Of a stretch of DNA of 64,000 nt, positions 37,392 to 49,390 are shown piece after piece. The position numbers were made by a program, and so were the translations under genes. The DNA comes from Tubulanus polymorphus. Taxonomy: Eukaryota > Nemertea > Palaeonemertea > Tubulaniformes > Tubulanidae. Below the pieces are notes generated by a model. It was not told the origin of the DNA. It saw nothing but the letters and a program-made list of their open reading frames with translations, and did no database searches. Numbering within the stretch: position 1 is the first letter of the stretch; every line of letters starts with the position of its first letter. Where the stretch lies: assembly GCF_964204645.1 (NCBI RefSeq), contig NC_134030.1, forward strand, positions 7,316,278-7,380,277, given 5' to 3'.

Positions 37392-37452
37392 TGACACAAG
37401 CACGGAGCTTCGCGGCTGCATTTTACGCTTTCAGGTAAGTGAATATTCGTTT
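37392..37452 (+). repeat. Second copy of the exon-end module, with CAG|GTAAGT
   Basis: TGACACAAGCACGGAGCTTC to TTTCAG|GTAAGTGAATATTC matches 36469-36529 with about ten differences in 57 positions. Similarity stops upstream. The donor here is a perfect consensus at 37434/37435. Upstream the frame is open for 36 codons (after a TGA near 37330) and ends RGCILRFQ where the first copy ends CGCILCIQ. It may be an alternative first or mutually exclusive exon, or a small repeat that happens to carry a donor. Confidence 0.5.
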
Positions 37453-39342
37453 TAATCCATGTTTAAAACTCATTTTCCGTTTTTGTTCGTGGTCGCGGGG
37501 TTTGTCACCCAGTCGATACGTTCGGCGCTATTTTTACGTTTACGTTTGGCTCCTTTTGAAATCGGGGATGTATAAAGAAAGATCTATACATTGTGCGCTA
37601 TTTTTTTGTCAATGAAAGCATTATTGCTTCGTTTACACCCGGTGAATCTCTTTAAAGTTTACAAATTTGGCTTCGTTCGGCTGTGAACAGCTATTGTATT
37701 AAAGAAGAAATGTCTCAAAGTGGTTATATAGCGGGACAATTGTGAACTTATTGTCTTGTAGTGTAGAAATAACCTAGGCCCTACAATTAGTCAGTAATTA
37801 GACTGTATGGTTTTGTTTAACAATCCTATCATATTTGCTAGTATTGTCTGCGGATATCATCTTCGAACTATTCGATTGTCGGCTAACTATAAATTCGAGA
37901 TATTTGAGAGTTATTTCGTAAGACGTTGCCAACCACCGATTCTTTGTATTCGCGGAGTATGCCTAGGGGGCAGAACTGTTTGACCCGTAACTAAATGAAC
38001 AAAGACACAGCGCATCGGCTTGTCAGTACGAATTAAACCTATTTTCACTGGTCTGAGTTTTATCACTCGGAGAATGGAATTACGGCCGTATCCCATCTAG
38101 GGCTTTGCGTATATTCTTTTCGTTTTGCTCTCGTGGATTCTATGTCATAATGCATCAAAGCGAAAGCCGAAATAATCTTAATGTATTTTTCAACCGGTTG
38201 AGAAGGCTGCTTTCCGTAAATATTGACTCAGAGATGCGCATTTAGCCGACGTAATTTGCATCAATATTGCAGCTATTTCATGTCAGGTAAATGGTCGTAT
38301 TGTGTGTTTGAACGAATTACAACATTTCAAAAAACAAGCTGATAAATTTAGCAGTCGCATGCTTACACTCGATTTGCATGTTTAATGTCTCAATGAATAT
38401 GACAGTAAGCCCATCAGACGCGTATAACGTAGTAGTACTAGTGGAACCTTATTGGAATAATTCAAAGATGAGAATTTTGATGGAAATGAAATGCAGTAAG
38501 TGCTCAATGCAGACCGGGCCAATTTGTTCGGATAATTGTTTTTGAATATGATTCTGTCCCTATGCATGAATTACCGTTGCTTAAGACCAAAATCTTCATG
38601 GTCCAAGAAGATTTGAATTTGAGCAAATAGGTTCGGTAATAAAAACACAGATTTATTTGTCCCTTGAGGTTTGGAGTAAACTAGCTTCCGATGCGTACAT
38701 GCAGCAGCACCACCAGCAGCAGTCCCGTATCAAGTTATGAGTGATGATGATGATACCGTTGGTCAATGGAAAACATTATCTCTGAAGTGAACGCAAAGAT
38801 CGATTAATTTATGCTCCTTGATCTTTACTACGAGCGTGTACAACAGCTACATGTCAATACTCTCTCAATCTCTCTACTGTCATATCATGACATGACTATG
38901 ACAGTTGACTCTTTCAGAAATCGATAAATTCGACTCTAAAATAGTCATAAAATTAAGTTGTCGATATAGTCACGCTATGCGCTATGAAGAACTAGTGTTG
39001 CTTTGGGGGTTAAGGTTATGGTAGGGACATACTTTGTCACATCTAAACTGCAGTTGCTCCAAATGACAGGCAAGATGTTTCCGATATCTGAATACCCAAA
39101 AATCTATAACCAAAGAATTTGACTTAAAATCAACAACTTTTTAATTTAAACGATCGTCCTACGATGTATCTTACTATAAAGATTAATTATACATTAGAAA
39201 TACATTGATCTCACAATTGACAGAAACTGTAAGCCCTTTAAGGGTAATAACATGATTTATTTCTTAAATTAAGCAATGATGTTATAAAACTATATTGGTG
39301 TCTCTATGTCCCTTTTGTGACAATATATAAAAAATGCTGTGC
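37453..39342. other. 1.9 kb without a supported gene
   Basis: Possible intron after the donor at 37434. Another donor-like CAG|GTAAAT lies near 38284. Minus frames at 37911-38096 and 38382-38567 are short and unrecognised. A short CAG/CAC cluster lies at 38700-38725. Confidence 0.45.
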
Positions 39343-39475
39343 TGATACGATAAGAAAGATGAAGATGACTATTACCGTAAGTTTATAGTCGTAACATCGA
39401 ATCAATAAATCCATGGCTTAAAAGGAAACTTTTTGGACTTCATCTTTCTCATATAAGCACTGGATTCTCTATGTA
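39343..39475 (+). mobile_element. Palindromic element with the stem-loop core
   Basis: GATGACTATTACCG...TATAGTC pairs as a 6-bp stem and is followed by GTAACATCGAATCAATAAA. The right flank GGAAACTTTTTGGACTTCAT and TTCTC match the right arm of the palindrome at 49333-49390. The left arm survives only as GATAAGAAAGATGAAG. Confidence 0.65.
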
Positions 39476-40574
39476 TGATGCTTGAATAACTATTGCTATT
39501 ACTTACCACTGAGGTTATGGTTTGTGTAGCTATCCAAATTATCACCATAGTTTTAAAATTTCATATGCTAGATTCAATGAATTATAAATTAGTCTAAATT
39601 TCATGTCGCTCTTGGACAACAATGTCCAGGCGAATGCCTTGAGTCCTGTGGATATCTCCAATGACACCAAACTCGAAATTCATCGACATGAACACAAAAG
39701 ATTTCATGCCAAATTGAACACATAATTTGAACACAAATTCACCACATGCATATCATCATGCACAAATTGCCGAATTCAAAAATGAAATTCATTTGGGACA
39801 AAAATCAGAATAGCTAGATTGGATTGCGAAAAAATATTGAAATTGATGATTGTAAACTTTTGAAAATGCCTATACATAGAACGATAGCATATGTAGGCAA
39901 ATAACCTTGCTCCAATTCCTTTTTTTCTTTCTTTGGTATTTGAATTTCGAAATATTGAGGTTTTATTTATTTGATTTCAGAAATAAATTGCAACAATGTG
40001 ACAATCAATGCATAATGTTGTAAAACTGGGGTTTCAGATTACCGCAGTTAAAAAGGTGTAAACTCAATGTCTATGTCTAAAAAAAAAAACATACATCCAT
40101 AATCACATGTTATACTATATTTTTCGCGCGAAAGTTATTATAGATTTAAGCTACACCGAAATAACTCAAGATTATTGAGTAATCAACTGCACGCATTCGA
40201 TGATGAATTCATGATACATAGTTCTTTACTTACTGTATATGCAAATAATCTAAAAATAGATGTAATTGATAGAAAAAATTATTTTAAAAAATTAATCCAA
40301 GAAAAGCCTCGATAAAATTTTTTTTTAGAAAAAAAACGTGACAATAAATTTTTCGCATAGTTGTTATAGTGCTTTTTGCTTCGAATTTTTTTTCTTTCCT
40401 TTTGTCAAAATGAATATGGAATCAACTGTATAGTTAGTATGCGAAAGTCGTTAAAAATTCAAAAACTAATTGATGAGAGGACAACAGAAAAAGACATAGC
40501 TTTCTTGCTTACATAATATGCATGACTGACGATCGATGACCTGAGCTTGAGAATAAAGATGTTTCTGCATTATA
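39476..40574. other. 1.1 kb, very AT-rich, no gene
   Basis: A9 and T8 runs (40079, 40320) and no frame above about 40 codons. No repeat family was recognised. Confidence 0.55.
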
Positions 40575-40846
40575 GCCGTGATCACTTGACCGGTTTTAGC
40601 GTCCATGTCAGATAAGGGCTGACCGTACACGTGGGTGTCTAATGGGTGCTAAATTTGGCACTGACCAAAAACGTTGAACCAGGCCCGTGCTAAAATGTAG
40701 CAGGAGTCAAATTATTGCGTATGAACACTAACTGGTTCTGGAAATGCCTTACCTCGCTTTGTCATAGAATTTTTTAGTATTGAGTTAGTGGTTAGTTTGC
40801 GTATGAACGCGCTCTTTAATTAGGCACGGGCTTAAGGGCCATTTAC
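40575..40846. mobile_element. TTTGGCC-family MITE, copy 1
   Basis: It starts GCCGTGATCACTT. It shares with the copy at 48447 the words AGGCCCGTGCTAAA, GTCAAATTATTGC, TCTGGAAATG and AATTAGGCACGGGC. The ends are degraded. Confidence 0.75.
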
Positions 40847-41068
40847 TTGTGAAACATGGAAACCTTAGGGAATCGAGAAAATCTAGAACAAAATCGACAA
40901 ATTTGGAAAAACTCAGAGAATTTGAATGTATTATCTACCTCGTGTTTTTGTCTTTATCAATATCTGATTCATAAAAAATGGATAGATTGCAACCATTTCA
41001 TCGGATTCACTCGAGGAAGTTTGTATTATTATAACATGCGAAAATTCGGGGAAATTGTAATTTATGTT

Positions 41069-41200
41069 CTCAGCTGATAAGTTTGGCTCTACAAGAGAAA
41101 AGAAAAACCCGACCACCCCCCACCCAAGAGTCTATACTGGACTCAGCTTATAGGTTTGGCTCTACATGAGAAAAAAAAACCCCTGAGAGTCTATACTGGA
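41069..41200. repeat. Imperfect tandem duplication (73 + 59 bp)
   Basis: CTCAGCTGATAAGTTTGGCT at 41069 and CTCAGCTTATAGGTTTGGCT at 41142 begin two units. Both end AGAGTCTATACTGGA. The first carries an extra C-rich segment (GACCACCCCCCACCC). Confidence 0.85.
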
Positions 41201-43049
41201 GCCTATACTACAGGGAATTTGTAAATATGTAGTAAGTGGCCACCTTGAAAAAATCGGCTAATTGAGTTATTCAAGTGAAGTCAAGTTTACTTGTCTTATA
41301 GGTACATATCTCTTATTCTTCTACACGTTCTTCGATGTCGTCGATTCATCTTGTGTCACGAGAACTCTTGTAAATTCGTAAACCGTCACCGCTTTGTTGA
41401 CGAGTAAACGAGACCCGTGTGGTTCGTCTTTGATAAATTTGTTCGGATTCGACATTGAATTTAACGTCGTTCGACCGACTCGCGATTTATGAAGATTTAT
41501 CGCGTACCCCGGTAGTGCTAGTTGACGTATTAGTTTGGCAATATGAAGACTGCAACTTTCTCATTCGGAGATTGATATCGATATGAAATATAAATGTATG
41601 TCGGATTGATGTTCGCGAGAGGTTGATAATTACTTTTCTGAATCTAATATTGTCGGAAACGAAAACGAAAACGTACATAAAATCCCCAATTTTCATTCTA
41701 CAATGAATTGAGCCATTAAATATCGAGGAAATATTAACTGTTGCCCTCAATGTCTAGAACAATTCCATTCTTTTCTACTTGGTATAATTTGTGGTGATGG
41801 TTAATTAAGTCACATCTTAGTACATTCTTTGCTTTGGTGAGCTACTTTGAGCTCAGACAACTACCCGGTATCCAGAAATGATAAATCTTATCCTATCTAA
41901 ATCTATATCCTATAGTAAAAATAAGAAAAATAAGAAAATTCAAATATGAGCGCATAAATCCAGGGGAATCCTGCTTATGGCTGCTAGGCCATCATCTTAG
42001 CTATGGATTGAAGTGGTTTTTGCCCCACATACTCAACCTGACTTTTGAAATAATCAAACCTCTAGAAAGGAGGGGTATCCCAGTATAGGTGTCCCAGTAC
42101 ATCCGAGCAGAATACTGATGGGAATCCTACCACTGTATTTGGTATGCTTATGCAGTGGGAAACCAATTAAAGGAATCCCCTATTTCATCATCAATGTGTC
42201 TCAGGACTCACAGATTTTAGACATACAACTGTAATTCGTCACCTATTTGTAGAACTAGGGTAATGTTTATGGGGGACCTCTATTCCAATCTAGGTACTAT
42301 TTCTAGGGTTCTGCTCTCTATGCATCTTAAAATATATACGATTTCCTGTGATCGGTAGTAAAGTCATTTCTTATTATTTCCTTATCCTTGATGAGCTATG
42401 GTTCTTCATCAAACCAACGAGCCATATCAGACAAAAAATAGTAACTGTTGGCCTAGGTCACTAGAAAAATTCCAACCTTTTTCCACTTGGTTGTGTAAGA
42501 TAATATATTCTTAGCTTTGGTGAGCTATTATAGATATTTTTATGCCACTCCGTAAATCGTGCTATGGTGTTTTTCAATGTCAGCTCTTCTAACGGTATCT
42601 TTAGTTATGGGAAGATTTTTTTCGCTTTCGATACTGCTGAAACTTTTATCGTCTTTTTGCGTTCTTTTTCGACTGTAACCGTAGTCGCACGAGCCGGGGA
42701 GACACGGGCATTCGTTTTAAGTTCATCGGGGAATCAATAACGAATGAGAGTCTGAAAATATCGTATATCAAAGCACAAATTGGTCTCGGCGAACTAATTT
42801 TTTGCATGGAATATTTCTCAAAGGATTTCGAAGGTACGTGTTGTCACACGCACCCTCTTTAGATCTTTTCGTTTTCTTTAGACGTTGTTTTGTTCATCTA
42901 TTCACTGTATATTCGGATTTGAGAGTGAGCGTTTTTTGTGAATGTTCTGTACTTCCGATGAAAACTGTCGTTAGTAACATCATCCACCAATCGATAAGTT
43001 TGATTTTGAAGATGGCAAAGAAAAAGCCTCTTAGATTTAAGTCATTTGA
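41201..43049. other. 1.8 kb without a supported gene
   Basis: A minus frame at 41487-41750 and the start of a plus frame at 42802 are open but unrecognised. Several loosely repeated words (GAGCTA, TTTGGTGAGCTA near 41835 and 42515) hint at old duplication. Confidence 0.45.
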
Positions 43050-43341
43050 AGGCCGGGCGGACAAAACCAGGGTGGCTACTTACCCGGAGAACAGGGAAAA
43101 GTCGGGAAACTTTCATTTCCTTAAAAGAAAAGTCGGGGAATTTTGCAAAACAGTTAAAAATCAGGAAATTAAGTTAAGATGGCTAGATCGTTACGAACAG
43201 TTTAACATATTTGACTTTGTTAGTTGATTGGATTCTGAGCAGTTCAAGTCAGGGGAAACAATGAACATGTCAGGGAGAAGTCAGGGAAAAAGCAAGTCAA
43301 ACGCAAGTCAAACACATGAGTGGCTTCATCAGTAAAAAAAA
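43050..43341 (+). repeat. Interspersed repeat with AAAGTCAGGGAA words
   Basis: The stretch starts near GGCCGGGCGGACAAAACC, includes GGTGGCTACTTACCCGGAG and several variants of GGGAAAAGTCGGGAA, and ends GTGGCTTCATCAG followed by an A-run at 43334. Such lysine-rich, GTCAGGGAA-type sequence is repetitive in many invertebrate genomes. It explains the long plus frame (42802-43227), which I therefore do not call a gene. Confidence 0.6.
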
Positions 43342-45160
43342 AATTAACTCCTCACAAGCTTAACTAGGCAGAGTACTATCCTGTCGCTTGCCTATCGTTC
43401 ATAGGTTTTTCTCTTCGCTTTTCAAGAATCTTTAAAAAACTCAACTAACGAGAAAGCTGATGCTTTGATCGACGTGATAGGGGTTCGTTTGTGATTCCCC
43501 GTCGCACCTCCGTTTAAATCGTTCGTTTATAATCTTTGACATACTCGGCGTAAGTCTACCGCGCGTTGTTAAGGGGCGGCCGATTCTTTGATCGAGACCG
43601 GTTAATTCTAAAGTTTGACTGCGAGATACAAATCATCAATCTCTCGCTGATGAACTCATTTCTTAAACTGTGATTATATCAACGGTGTTCGAGACAGCCA
43701 TTTACTCTCTCGCGCGCGCACCGCGTACGCCGAATTTGAATTTCAAAATCAAAGTCTCGAGTAGTTGTAGCAATTGACGAGTCTTTTGAATTTGCTTCGT
43801 TGTCAGCGGCGACGATGACTCAAACGTCGACGATTGATGGATAGAACCATCAATGATTTGAATTTAAATAGCAGCCTGTTAGCTTCAAGGATTTAGTCTC
43901 GGTTTGTCTCTGCGACGGTGATGACAGCCTGAAACGATAGATAGACGGACAGACAGTCGTTGCTGCCTTTTTTCGCCGACTGTTCGCGCTATCATCATCA
44001 TCGGTTTCTTTCGCTGAACGAATCATTCATTTTGACAGCGTTCAGCGCGCAGTCACCGCTGTCAGGTTTTTGTGACGGCTCGATCTCGCATTACTGTTCC
44101 TATTTCTTACACAAGTAGTCGACTATGTCGAGCAGATGATCGAAATATCGAAGAGTGTTGAATTATGCAGTAAATAAAACCTTCTTCATCCCACTTGTAG
44201 GTTAGGTTTTTTATTATAAATTCGTTTTTTTTCTTGGCCAGGGCCAACTATTCATTCATACGGATGCCAAATGGTGCCTGACAAAAAATGTAAGATTTTG
44301 ACCTTATTAGACAAATTTGCCTCGGGCCTGATCTGGGCCAAATTGTGTCCGTGTTATCGTGGCTTGTGTACCTATCTGGCTCCAGATTTGAATCTTGTCC
44401 TAATTTATCCTTAAAATCTATTTTAATTGGATTCGTGTTAACCCTTTCAGTGCATCTACACCACTGTGCTGTGTATAAATCGGTGATGTACTACGTATAC
44501 ACCGCATTATGGTGTATTGATGCTATTACTAATTAGTTTTTATATCTATTGAAAGATGGCTGCATTATCATACAAAGTGAAATATCACTAACTAATGATA
44601 CATCGCACTGCAGTGTAGACGCACAATGTGGCATGCCTGTTATACACTGCACTGGGATGGAATTTTTAGAAATTTTCAAATTATCTCCAGCACTTTGAGG
44701 TATTAATAACTCAGAACTGAAAGGGTTTTAGGTCGATATCCAATAGGTAATATGCTGTGTCGTATGGATAAAGCATCTAGTAAATGGGGAGAATCTATTT
44801 CGAGCTCGTTTATCGCTGTTTTCGATTTTAATTGTTTTCGTTTCGGAGAGAACGATGAGTTGATGAGTTCGTTCGTCTCGGTGAAGGTAATGATGTGGCC
44901 GTATTGGAATGTCGGGAGGGAATAGTGATGGATGTAGTCGCGCATGTTTGCGTTGATGATACGGCCGCCGATGCGGCGGTCTTTTTTCACCGAGTATCGA
45001 GTGTATCGGGTTGAACGCTAATTTGATTAGCACTGATAGCTTCACTTCATAAGCCTGATAAAGCTCTCCCCGGAGATCTATTCTTTACGTTTTTCTGTTT
45101 ATACGCTCAATTCTTCCGTCGTTGTTGCTTCCTTGCTATTCGTTTTCTCGATATCAATCA
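43342..45160. other. 1.8 kb without a supported gene
   Basis: A GC-richer patch at 43690-44110 could be regulatory. A possible degraded TTTGGCC-type element lies at 44230-44350 (GGCCAGGGCC, GGGCCTGATCTGGGCC). Overlapping minus frames at 44703-45045 have no domain. Confidence 0.45.
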
Positions 45161-45210
45161 TGTATATATATATATATATATATACATACATTTTATATAT
45201 ATATATATAT
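45161..45210. repeat. TA microsatellite
   Basis: Two TA runs of roughly 24 and 20 bp are separated by CATACATTT. Confidence 0.95.
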
Positions 45211-45703
45211 TGTTTTGACGCCTGAATAGGGGCTTGCTTCGTTAGTAGGCAGGGTATCGGAGTTATGCTAAAGAAGGATAAAATTGTTGACCTGATGGAA
45301 AATCACGATAACACTAAAGACCGTAGAAATTACAGATACATTCCAGAGCGTTCCTTGGGATTTGAGTTTTGCCTTGTAATTATATGCTGTAAAACCGGCC
45401 TGAGTATGGGCAACTTTTCCGAGATTCTTTCGATGAAAAACTTGTAGCTACTTTTACTCGGTCGAATATCGTGCCAATACATCGGGCTCGTTGCTGCTTA
45501 CGCTCTTGGCTCCTCTTTCTGTTGATAAAGATATGAGAAATATAGAGATGAATGTATGCAGCGTTCGTCATCGACTGCTTCAGGCAAGGCGTGCAGTTTT
45601 AAGTGCCGATGATCATAACAGCGAGCAACCAGTTAGCCTTGCCGTTTTACCGTAGGCAATGCACATACTGACGACCAAAACTGACCACTCAGTTGACCAC
45701 GGG

Positions 45704-46009
45704 CTACAGAAGATGACCATTAGGTTGATTACACGGCCAGATGTTGCGGTCACTAATCTCAGCATTTGACTTGGGGGATGTTCTGACATTTAAATCTGTA
45801 CATACACGGCTGGCACACGCGTAGTGTTGAATGGACCGCTGTCTGACTGGTTGGAAGGCCTCAATATGTCGACGACGGATGAACGGACTGATGTCGGGTA
45901 TAACCGACAACGCTCGCTCGGAAATTGATGAAATCCTCATCGATTTCGTCGGCGGAAAATAGAGCGGAGTGTTGTTCTTGAGAACTGCTGGTGAAAAGAC
46001 GGCCATCAT
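45704..46009 (-). CDS. Candidate 101-codon ATG frame, unknown product
   Basis: A tandem ATG at 46009 opens a frame of 101 codons to a TAG at 45704. The block is GC-richer than its flanks. The second minus frame and a plus frame (45991-46212) are also open here, so the region lacks stops in general and the frame choice is uncertain. No domain is recognised; composition is Ser-, Arg- and Ile-rich with four cysteines. Confidence 0.2.
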   Translation of the reverse strand: MMAVFSPAVLKNNTPLYFPPTKSMRISSISERALSVIPDISPFIRRRHIEAFQPVRQRSIQHYACASRVCTDLNVRTSPKSNAEISDRNIWPCNQPNGHLL

Positions 46010-46680
46010 CCGTTCGTTATCGAGCCGAAGTCACGGCTTCAGTCAGCTGTGAAGTGTGTCCAACGTTAGCCATTGATCTCGGTCGTTCGGTAGTTCCCAG
46101 TCGAGATTGTAGATCTGTTGTTAGGAAGGTAGATGAGGAGGATAAGGTTAAGATCGGGTTTAGAGTTATGTATAGGTTTTTGAATAGAACTTCTCGACTT
46201 CTAATTTTCTAATTCGAGCTCATTACCACTTGGGTATAAATCTATGATACCATCAAACTGTAACTAATTTATTTATTGCAGTCGTTTTTGTGACGGAAGG
46301 GCTACATCATCTTTTGACCTGTCCTAAAAATGCCTCCTCGTTACCTGCAAAGTAGAATCTATTATCTGTTTTAATGGCTATGCTTTAAACAAACAGTGCC
46401 CTACTACCTTTTTATTGAAAAATACAAATAATTTTCAGAAAAGTGGTAATTGAGTTTGAAATCGTTTGATTCATGTCGGGCCTATTAACTGGCAGCTATG
46501 CCATTAAACCAACATTGAAGTGACTCTATATTGTGATTGAAATGCTTTTATTCCATTATTTTCAGAGTTTTGTGCTGTTGGATTATTACCCATATCGTCG
46601 TTTCAAATGGTAAGTTATCCTTTTGATTTGGGTTGCATTCGTCGGGCAGCATTGAAATTTGACCTAGAAACGTCAGGTGA

Positions 46681-46810
46681 AAACTCATCCTCCCTTGGCA
46701 GGGATTCGAACCTGATGGCAACTCAGCCACGGCACGAAACCCTGCTACACTAGACCAGGTACGCAGGGTTGTGGCAAGAAAACTTGTGGCACCAATCACA
46801 TTGCCCATTG
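46681..46810 (-). mobile_element. tRNA-derived SINE, copy A
   Basis: Read on the minus strand it has a 5' module (GCAATGTGATTGGTGCCACA, TTTTCTTGCC, CCTGCGTACC), then GTCTAGTGTAGCAGGGTTTC (A-box-like) and AGGTTCGAATCCCTGCCA (B box). The same order occurs at 57863. The short A-to-B distance and unpaired stems argue against a functional tRNA. Confidence 0.75.
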
Positions 46811-46904
46811 TATAATCGCGAAGGCAAGCTTTAGATGGAAATAACCTGAGCTTAGATAAAAAGGGCTATCTTATTGGCTCTTGATGACAGCTGCGCATAC
46901 AGGT

Positions 46905-46940
46905 GCACACATGGTCTAGTGTGGCAGGGTTTCATACTTA
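46905..46940 (+). mobile_element. SINE fragment (A-box part)
   Basis: TGGTCTAGTGTGGCAGGGTT matches the A-box region of the SINE at 53596 and 57863. The B box is missing. Confidence 0.6.
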
Positions 46941-47287
46941 CATCATCGTCGATGAATTTTTCGATCGGATTTTTCGTGAATGCCGAACAAAAACATGTGT
47001 GAAAAATATCGCGAATGGTAGAAATTAAAGCGATGAATCTGGTGAATAGAATCGCGGGATGCCCGGTGGGAAATTAATGCAGAATTCATGTCCGATGTCA
47101 CCACTCGTATAACCTATCTAGGACAAATCTTGCGCTTATGATATTTGTTCGCCGGGATCCATGTGCGACGGTCGGGTAATCATACCATCGCGAGGATCAC
47201 TCTCCGTGTAAAGCTGCTGTTACTTACACCCTGTCTTCCCCCAGGACAGGAAACCCCCATAAAGATTTACATTTAAGAAAGACGAGA

Positions 47288-47800
47288 TTTATGAGGTTCA
47301 AAAAACATTTCGAAAACTAAATTCTTAAAAAAGAATTCCCAAAATCGCGGTTTTTCAACCCCAAAAAAACTCAATTATGCACTCTTTATGAGGCTATAGG
47401 GAAGAATATTGTTCATACTACATAAATAGAAACAAAATCTTTTCAAAAAATTCTTGAGGATTGCCAAAACTCATCATTTTTGCAACCCAAAGTTACTGTT
47501 GCACCATTTATGAGACTGGAGGGAAAGATATGAAGGTTCATAATATATATAAAGACCAAATCTTTAAAGAAGATTCTTGGGGACCCTGAATATCATGCTT
47601 TTGTAACATAAAGAAACTCTCAGGATATAGGGAAGGAGATTGTTTGTAGATGTTAAAAATTGAATCTTTGAATAACATAAAAAAAGTTCTTTTAGAGAGC
47701 CCCAAAGAAGTTAGTAGAACCCAAATGAAGACATACTCTTAATGAGGCTATAGGAAAAAACGAGATCGTTGAAAGACTTGAAATAGGATTTGAATTTTTC
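47288..47800. repeat. Degenerate tandem repeat, period near 120 bp
   Basis: Words like ATGAGGCTATAGGGAA recur at about 47291, 47388, 47510, 47621 and 47741. Each is followed by an A-rich part with AAATCTTT and GATTCTTGGGGA-like words and then CAAAACTCATCATTTTTGCA or a variant. Spacings are about 97, 122, 111 and 120 bp. Copies are strongly diverged, so the array is old. Confidence 0.75.
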
Positions 47801-48446
47801 TTTAGATTTCCGAAATTATTTCGAGCTGACATTTCTTATATCTTCTTCCCGCGCCTATTCTTTTAGCTTTAGCTTAGCTTTAGATCTTAAAATCTGAAAT
47901 CGTAACTATCTAATCTATTATTTAGATTTTTCTGATTGTGAACCCGGATTGTTTGTGTGTTATGATCTTTGAAACAAGAAACCCCTGAAGAACATTTTAT
48001 CTATTTACGAAGATCTAAAATAAGCGATGTACGCACTTGCATCAGAGATTTGCATCTTGCTATTTTCAGTCGGTTATTTCTTCGCGAATTCACGATATAT
48101 ACGGCTTCCGCGATGCTATAGATATCAATATTAATGTAATAATCGCGGATAGCCTTGAGGTAGATGTATGAATGAATGAACGGAGCTGGGGTCACAGAGT
48201 TAGTCGTTGTTGTTAGCCGTACTGGAAGTCAATTGAATCACAAACTGAATGGCCACATTGATCCGTACTGGCCGCTAGTGACGCGTTTCCATCTGCGACT
48301 GCAATTACCTGGTCAAATATCTACAATCATCCACTTAGAGAATGTCAGTAGTCAATTGTACTTGTTCCCTAAATTATTGACTTCCAGCCAGAGCGACGTC
48401 GTCAATCTTAGAGGCATTGATTCAACAGCGTTCAGTTGAAACTTAA
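47801..48446. other. No gene seen
   Basis: Unique sequence; an 87-codon plus frame at 48176-48439 has no recognised feature. Confidence 0.5.
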
Positions 48447-48689
48447 GCCGCGGTCACACAGAGACGATTTGGCCGGGGCCAAATTGACACAGACCAGGCC
48501 CGAGCCAAATTTAAGCACGGGTCAAATCATTGCCTGTGAATTGCAACAGGTTCCAGAAGTGACTCACTTCGCTTTGTTCAATTGTTTTTTAATGAGTGAG
48601 TGGTTTACGTGTGAACGCTCTCTAATTAGGCACGGGCCAAATTAGACTCTGGGGCCTGGTCCATGCCAATTTGGCCTGGGCCAAATGGT
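48447..48689. mobile_element. TTTGGCC-family MITE, copy 2 (best preserved)
   Basis: After a leader GCCGCGGTCACACAGAGAC, the left end GATTTGGCCGGGGCCAAATT is inverted relative to the right end AATTTGGCCTGGGCCAAATG. The interior carries GGCCCGAGCCAAATTTA and AATTAGGCACGGGCC. About 243 bp, non-coding. Copies at 40575, 52247 and 56941 share the interior. Confidence 0.85.
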
Positions 48690-49170
48690 TTCCGGGCAAT
48701 CGCCAAATAGTGTCTCGCAGCTTTTCTTTTGGTTGGCTTCTGTTATACTTTATCAAAAAGGATCAACAGCTTGAACTCAATATTCTTATGAGGATGTTTC
48801 TGATTTGCATTCATTGTGTGGTTCAGAACACGATGACGACGGCTGACTATTGTTTATGCCCCGGCAGAAACATCAAAGTTACCGATTATTCTTCGGGGCG
48901 GATTTTGGTAAACCGCGCGGTATTAAAGCGATCGCCGAATGATGAGAGCACTCGTATAATCTAATCTCTCGACTCACATTCATATCACATATGATTTCCT
49001 TATCAGGATGATGGATGAATCGATGACATCGTGAACGCTACACGGCCGCCCGATATTACTGCAGAAACCTTCCTGATCGGCGGCGGTGATCGGTGGTGCG
49101 GACGGTGCCACAATTCAGCCGACGGATCTTATCATTCGACGCGCTTGTTGTTGCTATGAGCTACACAACA
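48690..49170. other. No supported gene; GC-rich patch
   Basis: A plus frame of 97 codons (48671-48964) begins inside the MITE; its last 43 codons follow an internal ATG. The patch 49010-49150 is GC-rich and may be regulatory. Confidence 0.4.
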
Positions 49171-49390
49171 GAGAATCCCACACTTATATAACGAGAAAGA
49201 TGAAGTCCGAAAAGTTTCCTTCAAGCTGATGATCTATTGATTCAACGTTTTAACTTTAATGTAATAGTCATTTTCATCCTTCCTGAAGATGTAGGTTATA
49301 GTCGAAAGGTTGAATGAATAAGTTCTTAGCATAAAGGAAACTTTTTCATACTTTATCTTTCTCTTTTTATTTGTTTGGAATTCTCTATAT
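49171..49390. mobile_element. 220-bp palindromic element with stem-loop core
   Basis: The left arm (49171-49225) includes GAGAAAGATGAAGTCCGAAA and the right arm (49333-49390) carries its imperfect reverse complement, both ending in GAGAAT-type words. The spacer contains CCTGAAGATGTAGG and AGTCGAAAGGTTGAATGAAT, the core shared with 3.6, 6.4, 6.95 and 39.4 kb. Confidence 0.8.

Noticed and set aside
37392-37480. Spliced-leader RNA gene (short exon followed by GTAAGT)
   Set aside because: No clear Sm site (AATTTTTG-type) or three-stem fold follows the donor in either copy, and only two copies are present.
42802-43227. 141-codon plus frame with a lysine-rich end
   Set aside because: Starts only at a TTG, and its second half lies in a repetitive GTCAGGGAA-type sequence, so the frame is not evidence of a gene.
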